Source: Chryseobacterium camelliae (GTDB lineage: Bacteria > Bacteroidota > Bacteroidia > Flavobacteriales > Weeksellaceae). Taken from it: a stretch of 64,000 nucleotides of DNA. Where the stretch lies: positions 186,001-250,000 of the forward strand of contig NZ_CP115859.1 in assembly GCF_027920545.1 (NCBI RefSeq). Direction: 5' to 3'. Of the stretch, positions 7,985 through 15,033 are shown one piece after another. The notes under the pieces were generated by a model. The model saw only the letters and a list, made by a program, of their open reading frames with translations. It was not told the DNA's origin and made no database searches. The translations under genes were made by a program, and so were the position numbers. Numbering within the stretch: the stretch's first letter is position 1; each line of letters starts with the position of its first letter.

Positions 7985-9241
7985 ATGAACATAGATTTCA
8001 CAACCGCAACTTTCAAAGATTTTGAGAATATTCCGGATTTGGATATGATGGAACGTGCCAGTATTTATTATGACTTTTTAGATTATATGAAATCTAACGG
8101 GCATCGCTACAGATTACAAAACAATACAGGATGCAGTTCAGTAATGAGCGTTACTGCAGGAAACGCTACAAAAGAATTCATAAGCTTTGTTACGAGTGAT
8201 TATTTAGGATTTACACAGCATCCTAAAGTAAAGCAAGCTGCCATTGAGGGAATAGAGAAATTTGGTGCAGGTACTGCTGCCACTCCGCTTATCGGGGGGT
8301 ATTATTCCTATCATAATGATTTGGAAGAAAAAATTGCTTCTTTTTTCGGAAGAAAACAGGAGGAAGCAGTAATTTTTACTACAGGATATACTGCAAACAG
8401 TGCCACTTTACAGATTCTGCTTCAGAAAGAAGATATTGCAATTGTAGATATGGCAGTACATGCAAGTGTTTATGAAGGCTGCATTTTAACAAATAGAAAA
8501 ACGTTTCCACATAATAACCTAGAAGCTTTAGAACAAATTTTAAAGACCTCGGAAAATCAATACCGTACCAAATTAGTTGTTGTTGACGGAGTATATTCTC
8601 AGGATGGAGATACGGCACCGATTGAAGAAATATATCATTTGGTAAAAAAATATAATGCATATTTAATGGTTGACGATGTACATGGAGTAGGGATTTTAGG
8701 AAAGACAGGGAGAGGAACCATTGAAAATACGGGGCTGCTGGATAAAATTGATATCATTACGGGAACATTCAGCAAAACATTTGGTAATCTGGGAGGTTAT
8801 GTAATTGCCAATAAGAAATTGACTAATTTCATCAGATTTCAATCTCGTCAGCAGATATTTTCTGCAACCACCCCGCCTCCTACTGCTACAGGAATTATCA
8901 AAGCCATTGAATTAATAGATGAAGAGCCGCAGTGGCGCATGAAGCTTTGGGATAACATCAACTATTTCAAAAAAGGATTAGATGATATGGGATTGGATAC
9001 AGGAACTACCTGCTCTGCAGTGATACCCGTAAAAATCGGAGACCCGCATATTACTGGAGATGTAGGGAGGCTTCTTTTAGGTCACGGAATATATACCAAT
9101 CCGATTATATATCCCGCAGTGGCGAGAAAAGATGCGCGTATAAGGATGAGTATGACGGCAACACACGAGAGAGAGCATCTTGATAAAACATTAAACGCGT
9201 TTGAGGATATCAAAAATAAAATGCATATTGCAAAAAAATAA
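7985..9241 (+). CDS. Alpha-oxoamine synthase (serine palmitoyltransferase / cysteate acyltransferase-like)
   Basis: The 418-residue protein is a fold-type I PLP enzyme. The PLP lysine is K264 in GTFSKTFGNLGG; DDVHGVG (230-236) holds the Asp and His that contact the cofactor, and TGYTANSA binds phosphate. The family joins an amino acid to an acyl thioester with loss of CO2. In this phylum candidates are serine palmitoyltransferase (sphingolipids), cysteate fatty acyltransferase (capnine-type sulfonolipids) and KBL/BioF enzymes. The N-terminal 60-residue extension and absence of biotin genes favour the first two. A TetR gene starts 8 bases downstream and probably controls it. Confidence 0.8.
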   Translation: MNIDFTTATFKDFENIPDLDMMERASIYYDFLDYMKSNGHRYRLQNNTGCSSVMSVTAGNATKEFISFVTSDYLGFTQHPKVKQAAIEGIEKFGAGTAATPLIGGYYSYHNDLEEKIASFFGRKQEEAVIFTTGYTANSATLQILLQKEDIAIVDMAVHASVYEGCILTNRKTFPHNNLEALEQILKTSENQYRTKLVVVDGVYSQDGDTAPIEEIYHLVKKYNAYLMVDDVHGVGILGKTGRGTIENTGLLDKIDIITGTFSKTFGNLGGYVIANKKLTNFIRFQSRQQIFSATTPPPTATGIIKAIELIDEEPQWRMKLWDNINYFKKGLDDMGLDTGTTCSAVIPVKIGDPHITGDVGRLLLGHGIYTNPIIYPAVARKDARIRMSMTATHEREHLDKTLNAFEDIKNKMHIAKK

Positions 9242-9249
9242 TAATAAAC

Positions 9250-9888
9250 ATGCCTAGAAAAGTTGTACAAGGTCCTATCAGAGATAAAGAGAAGACCAAA
9301 CAAAAACTATTAGCCGCAGTTGGAAAAATTTTACGTGTGAAAGGGTATTCCGGACTAAAAGTAAGTAAAATTGCTGCAGTAGCGGGATTTGATAAAAAAC
9401 TGATCTACGAGTATTTCGGAAGTACGGATAAGCTGATTGATGAGTATATTAAATCTCAGGATTACTGGAGCAGAGTAAATCAGGAAAATGTAGAGGTTGA
9501 TATTTCCGATGGAGGTAAAGAATTGTCTAAAATGGCTATTCTGAGCCAATTTGAGAATCTGAAAAAAAATAAGGAACTTCAGAAAATTATACTTTGGGGA
9601 CTGTCTGAAAACAAGGCTATCCTTAAGAAAATAGCAGATGAAAGAGAAGAGATGGGAGAGATGCTTTTTTCAAATATTGTAGATCCTTATTTTGGTGAAG
9701 AAGATGCTGTAAGATATCGTGCGATTACTGCACTCCTTGTTTCCGGAGCTTACTATCTTAACCTTTATACAGGATATAATGCTCAAAAATTCTGTGGAAT
9801 CGATCTGAAAACAGAAGAAGGAAGACAGGAAATTGAAAAAGCCATCGTTGAAATCATTGACTTCGCTTACAGTAAAAAAGAAAAATAA
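9250..9888 (+). CDS. TetR/AcrR family transcriptional regulator
   Basis: The product has 212 residues. An N-terminal helix-turn-helix spans about residues 14-60 (KTKQKLLAAVGKIL, then LKVSKIAAVAGFDKKLIYEYFGS), the classic TetR_N pattern; the rest is helical and would bind a ligand or form the dimer. It follows the oxoamine synthase gene by 8 bases, so the two are co-transcribed. Inferred role: regulator of lipid synthesis, perhaps sensing an acyl compound. No operator could be identified with confidence. Confidence 0.88.
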   Translation: MPRKVVQGPIRDKEKTKQKLLAAVGKILRVKGYSGLKVSKIAAVAGFDKKLIYEYFGSTDKLIDEYIKSQDYWSRVNQENVEVDISDGGKELSKMAILSQFENLKKNKELQKIILWGLSENKAILKKIADEREEMGEMLFSNIVDPYFGEEDAVRYRAITALLVSGAYYLNLYTGYNAQKFCGIDLKTEEGRQEIEKAIVEIIDFAYSKKEK

Positions 9889-9966
9889 ATCATCTTTAAT
9901 ATTATCAGGAAATAATTTTGTGGATAATTTGAAAACTTTACACTTTCAGATTAAAACTTTATTTCT

Positions 9967-9974
9967 TATTTTTG
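9967..9974 (+). promoter_or_regulatory. TAnnTTTG -7 box that may drive a leaderless dnaX mRNA
   Basis: TATTTTTG ends four bases before the dnaX ATG. If used, transcription would begin at or next to the start codon. No clear -33 TTG was found, so transcription from the TetR operon is an alternative. Confidence 0.4.
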
Positions 9975-9978
9975 ACCA

Positions 9979-11064
9979 ATGGAAAATTTTATTGTATCTG
10001 CAAGAAAGTACCGCCCACAGGAGTTTGATACCGTTGTTGGGCAATCTCACATTACAGATACTTTAGAACACGCTATTGAAGAAAATCAATTAGCTCAGGC
10101 TTTGCTTTTCTGCGGACCGAGAGGAGTGGGTAAAACCACTTGTGCCAGAATTTTGGCAAGAAAGATTAATGAAAAAGACGGGTCTGTTTCAGAAGATGGT
10201 TTTGCCTATAATATCTATGAACTGGATGCGGCATCTAACAACTCTGTAGATGATATCCGGGAATTGATAGATCAGGTTCGTTTTGCTCCTCAGGTAGGTA
10301 AATACAAAGTATATATCATTGACGAGGTTCATATGTTGTCTTCTGCAGCTTTCAATGCATTTCTTAAAACATTGGAAGAACCGCCTGCACATGCTATTTT
10401 TATCTTGGCAACTACTGAAAAGCATAAGATCATTCCAACGATTTTGTCGCGTTGTCAGATTTATGATTTCAAAAGAATTATCATTGAAGATATTCAGGAG
10501 CATCTTAGAAAAATTGCTCAGAAGGAGAATATACAATATGAAGATGATGCCTTGTATTTAATTGCACAAAAAGCAGACGGAGCATTAAGAGATGCGCTTT
10601 CTATTTTTGACAGGCTTTCTACTTTCTCCCAGAAAAACATTACGTTGGCTAAAGCAGCAGAAGTATTGAATATTCTGGATTATGATCAGTATCTTAATAT
10701 CGTTGATTTGGCAAAAGAAAATAAAATTCCAGAAGTTTTGTTTGCCTTCAACGAGATTGTAAAAAAAGGATTCGATCCGCATATCTTTATTGCTGGGCTG
10801 GGAAATCATTTCAGAGATTTGATGATGGCTCAGAATGCTTCTACCATTGAGTTGATTGAAGTTGGAGAACAGACGAAAGTTAAATTTGTGGAGCAGGCTC
10901 AGAAATGGAATGCTCAGCAGTTAATTGATGCTATAGAAATTTGCAATCATGCAGACATCAATTACAAAAACTCAAAAAACCCTAGGCTTACTGTAGAAAT
11001 TGCTTTGATGCAGTTGGCTTCTTTAACGGCTAATGGAGACGTTACAAAAAAAAAAAGTTCATAA
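9979..11064 (+). CDS. dnaX: DNA polymerase III subunit gamma (zero-frame product of dnaX)
   Basis: The 361-residue product is the clamp-loader ATPase: Walker A GPRGVGKT (46-53), DEVH box (115-118) and the SRC sensor motif (157-159). The zinc-binding cysteines usual after Walker A are absent, as in other flavobacterial DnaX proteins. The frame ends at 11064, two codons after a run of 11 A (11046-11056), before the tau-specific part. The next 611 bases are open in the -1 frame and encode a normal DnaX C-terminus. A short gamma form and a frameshifted tau form, as known for Escherichia coli and Thermus, are therefore likely. A homopolymer sequencing error is the main alternative. Confidence 0.9.
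   Translation: MENFIVSARKYRPQEFDTVVGQSHITDTLEHAIEENQLAQALLFCGPRGVGKTTCARILARKINEKDGSVSEDGFAYNIYELDAASNNSVDDIRELIDQVRFAPQVGKYKVYIIDEVHMLSSAAFNAFLKTLEEPPAHAIFILATTEKHKIIPTILSRCQIYDFKRIIIEDIQEHLRKIAQKENIQYEDDALYLIAQKADGALRDALSIFDRLSTFSQKNITLAKAAEVLNILDYDQYLNIVDLAKENKIPEVLFAFNEIVKKGFDPHIFIAGLGNHFRDLMMAQNASTIELIEVGEQTKVKFVEQAQKWNAQQLIDAIEICNHADINYKNSKNPRLTVEIALMQLASLTANGDVTKKKSS
11046..11056 (+). promoter_or_regulatory. Candidate slippage site in dnaX (run of 11 A)
   Basis: Eleven consecutive A, read as AAA codons after ACA and followed by G. A -1 ribosomal shift, or an mRNA with one added or two missing A, joins the gamma frame to the tau frame as VTKKKKFIILAPF (or one Lys fewer). Confidence 0.6.
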
Positions 11065-11675
11065 TATTAGCTCCGTTTCTTAAAGAAAAGCAGGAAGTTC
11101 AGATCCCCGTTCCTGCAAAACCTCAGGAAGTAAAAGAAATAAAAACTGAAACAGTTGTTGCTGTACAGGAGGAAAATATCATTGTAAAAACTTCGAAACC
11201 TTTATCAAAACGGCCGTCCGCATCAGGATTCAGCATCAATTCTTTTTTAACTAAAGAAGAAAAGGTAGAAGTAGATGAAAATGTGGCTGTAAAAACTGAA
11301 AACCTTCCACAACATCACTTCACGGATACAGATCTTCAGGCGGAATGGAATCTCATGCTGAAACAGCTGCAGAAGAAAGACCCATTTGTTTTTAATGCAG
11401 TTAAAACTTTCAAAATGTTCAAATCAAATGAACATCAGATTACAGTTTCATATCCTTCAGATTCTGCAAAAGTTGAATTTGATAAAATAAGCGGTGAATT
11501 TTTCAACCATTTTAAAAGAAAAGCTCATAACTATTCTATTGAAATTGAATACAAAAGAGACTTTGAAAATCTGAAAGTAGAAGTGATGACCAAAAGAAAG
11601 ATCTTCGAAAAATTCACACAAAAAAATCCGCTTCTTAAAGATCTTGATGATTTAATGAGGTTTGATTTGACATAA
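11058..11675 (+). CDS. dnaX: Tau-specific C-terminal part of dnaX, read after a -1 shift
   Basis: From the A run to the stop at 11675 this frame has no stop codon. It begins FIILAPFLKEK, continues with a Pro-, Lys- and Glu-rich linker, and ends in a globular part of about 120 residues (DLQAEWNLMLKQL to LDDLMRFDLT) that matches the usual C-terminus of flavobacterial DnaX. In tau this region binds DnaB helicase and the polymerase core. Joined to the upstream frame it gives 565 residues, a normal tau length. An ATG at 11283 is internal to this part and is unlikely to be a separate gene start. Confidence 0.8.
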   Translation, partial: FIILAPFLKEKQEVQIPVPAKPQEVKEIKTETVVAVQEENIIVKTSKPLSKRPSASGFSINSFLTKEEKVEVDENVAVKTENLPQHHFTDTDLQAEWNLMLKQLQKKDPFVFNAVKTFKMFKSNEHQITVSYPSDSAKVEFDKISGEFFNHFKRKAHNYSIEIEYKRDFENLKVEVMTKRKIFEKFTQKNPLLKDLDDLMRFDLT

Positions 11676-11689
11676 TTTTTATATATTTG
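11662..11689 (+). promoter_or_regulatory. Bacteroidota-type promoter of the aromatic leader and DAHP synthase
   Basis: TTG (11662-11664), a 17-base spacer and TATATTTG (11682-11689) fit the -33/-7 consensus of this phylum. The box overlaps the end of dnaX (stop 11675). Transcription should start near 11694-11696, about 70 bases before the leader frame. Confidence 0.65.
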
Positions 11690-11764
11690 TCAAATATTTG
11701 TACGGAAAATTAGTTTTCGACAAAAACAAATTTATACAGAAAAGCTAGAAATAGACGACTTACA

Positions 11765-11899
11765 GTGGAAAATATATTAAAACCATACCTGTCTGCTCTT
11801 GCACCCGCTAATTACTTTTTTAGCGGTTATTTTAGTTTTTCTTTTACTTATTTTAGAAATTTCAGAAATTATTACCGATTTAGTTATTGGTATTGCTAA
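11765..11899 (+). CDS. Phe/Tyr-rich leader peptide (candidate attenuator) of the DAHP synthase gene
   Basis: A GTG-started frame of 44 codons ends in TAA 164 bases before the DAHP synthase gene. After an ordinary start (ENILKPYLSALAPAN) the peptide becomes strikingly aromatic: clusters YFF, YFSFSF, TYF, NYY and finally SYWYC. In total it has 9 Phe, 8 Tyr and 1 Trp. Such frames upstream of aromatic biosynthesis genes act as leader peptides: slow decoding when charged tRNA-Phe or tRNA-Tyr is scarce prevents a downstream terminator. No ATG is in frame, so the GTG start is inferred. I know of no described leader of this kind in the family. Confidence 0.65.
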   Translation: MENILKPYLSALAPANYFFSGYFSFSFTYFRNFRNYYRFSYWYC

Positions 11900-11924
11900 C
11901 TGAATTTCTTTCCAAAAAATAAAT

Positions 11925-11970
11925 GGGATCATTGAAGTCTTCAATTCCTGTTTCCCTTAATAATAATTTT
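11925..11970 (+). terminator. Candidate attenuator hairpin before the DAHP synthase gene
   Basis: A stem pairs ATTGAAG (11931-11937) with CTTCAAT (11939-11945), extended by GGA (11926-11928) with TCC (11946-11948) across a 2-base bulge. A T-rich stretch (TTAATAATAATTTTT) follows. It begins 25 bases after the leader stop. A second small stem, CCGCTA (11805-11810) with TAGCGG (11821-11826), lies inside the leader frame. Confidence 0.4.
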
Positions 11971-12063
11971 TAACGGCATTTTTTTGAAAGAATTATAAAT
12001 TAACTTTATAATGAAATTGCTATTGCCCCCTATTAAAAACAAGAATAAAATAAATTAACAATA

Positions 12064-13143
12064 ATGAATTTAAAAGATTTAAAAAATGACTGGATCAATG
12101 AGTTTGCTCAGCCCATGATGATTGCAGGACCATGCAGTGCGGAAAGTGAAGCTCAGATGTTGGAAACGGCAAGGAGAATGAAAGAAACCAATGCTCAGGT
12201 GCCGGTTTTCCGTGCAGGAATCTGGAAACCACGTACAAAACCCAACGGATTTGAAGGAGTAGGAGTAATTGGCCTGAACTGGCTGAAAAAAGTGAAGGAA
12301 GAATACGGTTTTAAAACTGCAACGGAAGTTGCCAACGCACACCACGTTTTTGCAGCTTTGGAAGCTGATGTAGATATTCTTTGGATCGGAGCCCGTTCTA
12401 CAGTAAATCCTTTTACCGTTCAGGAAATTGCTCAGGCTTTGAGAGGAACAGATAAAATTGTTTTGGTGAAAAACCCGGTAAATCCGGATTTGGCGTTGTG
12501 GGTAGGTGCTTTGGAAAGGCTTTTGGGACAAGGTATTAAAAATCTGGGAGTTATTCACAGAGGATTCTCTACGTACCAAAAAACAAAATACAGAAATAAT
12601 CCGAACTGGCAGATTGCTTTAGACTTTAAAAGCCAGTTTCCTAACATTCCAATGCTGATTGATCCGTCACATATTTGCGGAAACAGAACAGGTTTGGCAG
12701 ATATTACCCAGGAAGCACTGAACGTAGGTTACCAAGGTGCTATTATCGAATCTCATAGTAATCCTGATGAAGCCTGGAGCGATGCTGCTCAACAAATTAC
12801 TCCGGAAGTTCTGGCAGAATTAATTGGTAATTTAAAAGTCAGAAATACAAATCTGGCAGGATTTGAAGGAGAAATGGGAAGACACAGAACATTGATTTCA
12901 GATCTTGATTTTCAGTTAATTGAATTGCTTTCTCAAAGGATGAAGATTTCTGAAAAAATCGGGAAGCTTAAAAAAGAGAATGATATTGCGATTTTCCAGC
13001 CGGAACGTTGGAAAGTAATTACTGAATACGCGATTCAAAAAGCATTGGAAACGGGAATGTCTCAGGAATTCATAGAAAAAGTCTTCAAGGCAATTCATGA
13101 AGAATCTATTGAAGTTCAGAATAATATTATGATAAACAAATAA
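12064..13143 (+). CDS. Bifunctional DAHP synthase / chorismate mutase type II
   Basis: The 359-residue protein fuses two domains. Residues about 1-265 are a type I-beta (KDO8P synthase-like) DAHP synthase: AGPCSAES near 21, KPRT, GVIHRGFS and IDPSHICGNR, which hold the metal and phosphate ligands. Residues about 275-350 form an AroQ-type chorismate mutase (LDFQLIELLSQRM, EKIGKLKKEN, ESIEVQNNIM). The enzyme condenses phosphoenolpyruvate and erythrose 4-phosphate, the first step of the shikimate pathway; the mutase part makes prephenate and, in related fusions, also acts as feedback site. It stands alone here, preceded by a 388-base gap with a promoter and a Phe/Tyr leader frame. Confidence 0.92.
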   Translation: MNLKDLKNDWINEFAQPMMIAGPCSAESEAQMLETARRMKETNAQVPVFRAGIWKPRTKPNGFEGVGVIGLNWLKKVKEEYGFKTATEVANAHHVFAALEADVDILWIGARSTVNPFTVQEIAQALRGTDKIVLVKNPVNPDLALWVGALERLLGQGIKNLGVIHRGFSTYQKTKYRNNPNWQIALDFKSQFPNIPMLIDPSHICGNRTGLADITQEALNVGYQGAIIESHSNPDEAWSDAAQQITPEVLAELIGNLKVRNTNLAGFEGEMGRHRTLISDLDFQLIELLSQRMKISEKIGKLKKENDIAIFQPERWKVITEYAIQKALETGMSQEFIEKVFKAIHEESIEVQNNIMINK

Positions 13144-13161
13144 TAAGTTGAGGAAAAAGTT

Positions 13162-13238
13162 TTAGGGCTTAGCATTTAGGAATTGGATTTTTACAGAACA
13201 TATGTGAATTTGTCTAATACTTAAATTCTAAGCCCTAA
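13162..13238. repeat. Widely spaced inverted repeat before rsgA
   Basis: Arms 13162-13178 and 13222-13238 match at 16 of 17 positions (core TTAGGGCTTAG). The 43-base spacer and position between genes resemble those of other gaps in this window (22252-22330, 63950-64000). Function unknown; could be a terminator for the upstream gene or a dispersed repeat. Confidence 0.6.
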
Positions 13239-13243
13239 TTCCT

Positions 13244-13251
13244 TATATTTG
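13244..13251 (+). promoter_or_regulatory. TAnnTTTG -7 box of rsgA
   Basis: TATATTTG, 14 bases before the chosen rsgA ATG, which would give a very short leader. No -33 TTG at the usual spacing. Confidence 0.4.
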
Positions 13252-13265
13252 CAGCAATATTGTTT

Positions 13266-14192
13266 ATGAAAGGAAAAGTCATTAAATCTACAGGAAGTTG
13301 GTATCAGGTTTTAGAATTGGAAACCGGAAAGATTTTTGAAGCCAGAATTCGTGGAAAATTCAAATTGATTAAAACCAGACTTACCAATCCGCTTGCTGTG
13401 GGAGATTTTGTTGAATTCCAGCTGGAACAGGATGATGTTGCCTGGATTACGAAAATAGAACCGCGCAGAAACTACCTGATTAGAAAATCTGTAAACCTTT
13501 CAAAAGAAGCTCATATTATCGCATCAAATATTGATTTGGCGTGCTTTATCTTTACGTTAAAACATCCTGAAACCTCTCTTGGTTTTCTGGATCGTTTCTT
13601 GGCATGCTGTGAAGCTTATAATATTACCCCTTTGCTCTTATTCAATAAAATTGATGTGTTGAGTGAAGAAGAGATTGAAATTGTAAAAGATATGGAATTC
13701 CTTTATAACGAAATTGGATATGATTCTTTGGAAATCTCTTCATACTCAAAATTAAACTTAGACCAACTACAGGATATTCTTGTTGATAAGACTTCTGTTT
13801 TTTTCGGACACTCTGGATGCGGGAAGTCTACATTGGTCAATGCTTTGCAGCCGGGACTGAATTTAAAAACTTCTGAAATATCAGATACCCATTTAAAAGG
13901 AAAACATACCACTACTTTTGCGCAGATGCATTTTTGGGATTTTGGCGGAAACGTAATCGATACACCCGGAGTTCGTGAATTTGCCATGATTGATATCGAA
14001 AAAGAAGAAGTACAGCATTACTTCCCGGAAATTTTCAAAAAAAGGGAAGAATGTAAATACCACAATTGTCTTCATGTGAATGAACCGAAATGTGCCGTTT
14101 TGGATGCCCTGGAGACGGGAGAGATTCAACATTCCAGATATTCTACCTATATAAAATTGATGGAAGAGGCAGATGAAGCTTCTTTAAAATAA
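13266..14192 (+). CDS. rsgA: Ribosome small subunit-dependent GTPase RsgA
   Basis: The product has 308 residues from the ATG before KGKVIKS; a TTG two codons earlier is less likely. The GTPase motifs are circularly permuted, the mark of RsgA/YjeQ: G4 (FNKID) comes before G1 (GHSGCGKST) and G3 (DTPG). An OB-fold precedes the GTPase part and a zinc knuckle follows (C-x4-C-x-H with a later EPKC). RsgA checks late maturation of the 30S subunit. It is a single gene with a -7 box just upstream. Confidence 0.93.
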   Translation: MKGKVIKSTGSWYQVLELETGKIFEARIRGKFKLIKTRLTNPLAVGDFVEFQLEQDDVAWITKIEPRRNYLIRKSVNLSKEAHIIASNIDLACFIFTLKHPETSLGFLDRFLACCEAYNITPLLLFNKIDVLSEEEIEIVKDMEFLYNEIGYDSLEISSYSKLNLDQLQDILVDKTSVFFGHSGCGKSTLVNALQPGLNLKTSEISDTHLKGKHTTTFAQMHFWDFGGNVIDTPGVREFAMIDIEKEEVQHYFPEIFKKREECKYHNCLHVNEPKCAVLDALETGEIQHSRYSTYIKLMEEADEASLK

Positions 14193-14326
14193 CTTTTTAA
14201 GCTAAATTTTTTACCGTCTGTCATTATATTATTGCTTTGTAAAGAAGCAATAAGCAATTGATTGTCTTTTTGGAAGTTATTATTTTTGCGAAAATGATAA
14301 AAATAATGAATTTTTTTAACGATATG

Positions 14327-14349
14327 AAAAAACCCAGCCGAAGCTGGGT
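14327..14349 (-). terminator. Terminator hairpin of the second small RNA-like element
   Basis: Stem ACCCAGC with GCTGGGT around a TTCG tetraloop, followed on the minus strand by six T. The stem differs from that of copy 1 at 4832-4850 but stands at the same distance from the shared core. Confidence 0.8.
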
Positions 14350-14394
14350 AAAAACTAATAACCATGAAAACTCAAATTAAACATGAGAATCGCA
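14327..14394 (-). ncRNA. Candidate small RNA, copy 2 of a repeated element
   Basis: The reverse complement of 14349-14387 is identical over 39 bases to 4793-4831. It is followed by a strong UUCG-loop terminator and preceded by a TTGGCAC-N5-TTGT box, the better sigma-54 match of the two copies. The predicted RNA is about 68 nt and runs against rsgA and ndk, in the 335-base gap between them. The plus strand of the core starts a frame (MKTQIKHE) shared by both copies, but the frames then diverge and promoter plus terminator favour the minus-strand RNA. It could belong to a known flavobacterial RNA family such as Flavo-1; I could not compare. Confidence 0.55.
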
Positions 14395-14403
14395 ATAGAA
14401 TAA

Positions 14404-14419
14404 ACAATTACTGTGCCAA
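14404..14419 (-). promoter_or_regulatory. Sigma-54-like promoter of the second small RNA-like element
   Basis: On the minus strand TTGGCAC (14413-14419), five bases, then TTGT (14404-14407). The -24 half is perfect; the -12 half has TTG of the consensus TTGC. Confidence 0.45.
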
Positions 14420-14527
14420 AAATTTCATTATGAATTTCTTAAAAAGTTAATTTTTTGTTAAAAAAAATTTAAAATCAAAATCGGATATTTTTTTGTAATT
14501 TTGTTCACTTAAAAAAATATAACATTT

Positions 14528-14944
14528 ATGTCTAACATTACATTCACTATGATTAAGCCGGATGCTGTTGCAGACGGACATATCGGTGCGATATTAGGTA
14601 AAATCTCTGAAGGGGGCTTTAAAATCAAAGCTTTAAAACTGACTCAGCTTACCGTTGCTGATGCTAAAAAATTCTATGAAGTACACGCTGAAAGACCATT
14701 CTATGGAGAATTGGTAGAATTTATGAGCTCAGGACCAATTGTAGCTGCTGTTTTGGAAAAAGATAATGCAGTTGAAGATTTCAGAACTTTAATTGGTTCT
14801 ACCAACCCTGCAGAAGCTGCAGAAGGTACAATCAGAAAAATGTTTGCAAGAAGCATCGGAGAAAATGCTGTGCATGGTTCTGATTCTAATGAAAATGCTC
14901 TTATTGAAGCACAATTTCATTTTTCAGGAAGAGAAATTTTCTAA
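14528..14944 (+). CDS. ndk: Nucleoside-diphosphate kinase
   Basis: The 138-residue protein has the family length. It begins with the strand [10 protein letters not shown] and has the active-site motif HGSDS, where His carries the phosphate passed from ATP to other nucleoside diphosphates. RKMFA and IGxx substrate-binding segments are present. It is a single gene flanked by the small RNA-like element upstream and a strong terminator downstream. Confidence 0.97.
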   Translation: MSNITFTMIKPDAVADGHIGAILGKISEGGFKIKALKLTQLTVADAKKFYEVHAERPFYGELVEFMSSGPIVAAVLEKDNAVEDFRTLIGSTNPAEAAEGTIRKMFARSIGENAVHGSDSNENALIEAQFHFSGREIF

Positions 14945-14964
14945 GAAAAAAGATTTCAAAATAA

Positions 14965-15001
14965 AAAGTCCGGAGAAATTTTCTCCGGACTTTGTTTTTT
15001 A
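14965..15001 (+). terminator. Strong terminator after ndk, probably bidirectional
   Basis: A 14-bp perfect stem (14965-14978 with 14980-14993, core GTCCGGAGAAA) is followed by G and six T. It also lies just beyond the 3' end of the fucosidase gene on the other strand. Confidence 0.85.
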
Positions 15002-15033
15002 TATGACATAGTGTCTTGATTTAAAATAATATA

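Noticed and set aside
11283..11675. A separate 130-residue gene starting at the ATG at 11283
   Set aside because: The frame is open far upstream to the A run, and its content is the normal DnaX C-terminus. It is the tau part, not a gene of its own.
12079..12579. A 166-residue minus-strand frame inside the DAHP synthase gene
   Set aside because: It is antisense to conserved enzyme codons and its translation (many Phe, Ser, Cys) resembles nothing; a shadow frame.
14362..14447. A short peptide gene starting MKTQIKHE, common to both repeated elements
   Set aside because: The identity is at the nucleotide level within the 39-base core and the frames diverge after it. Promoter and terminator point to transcription from the other strand.
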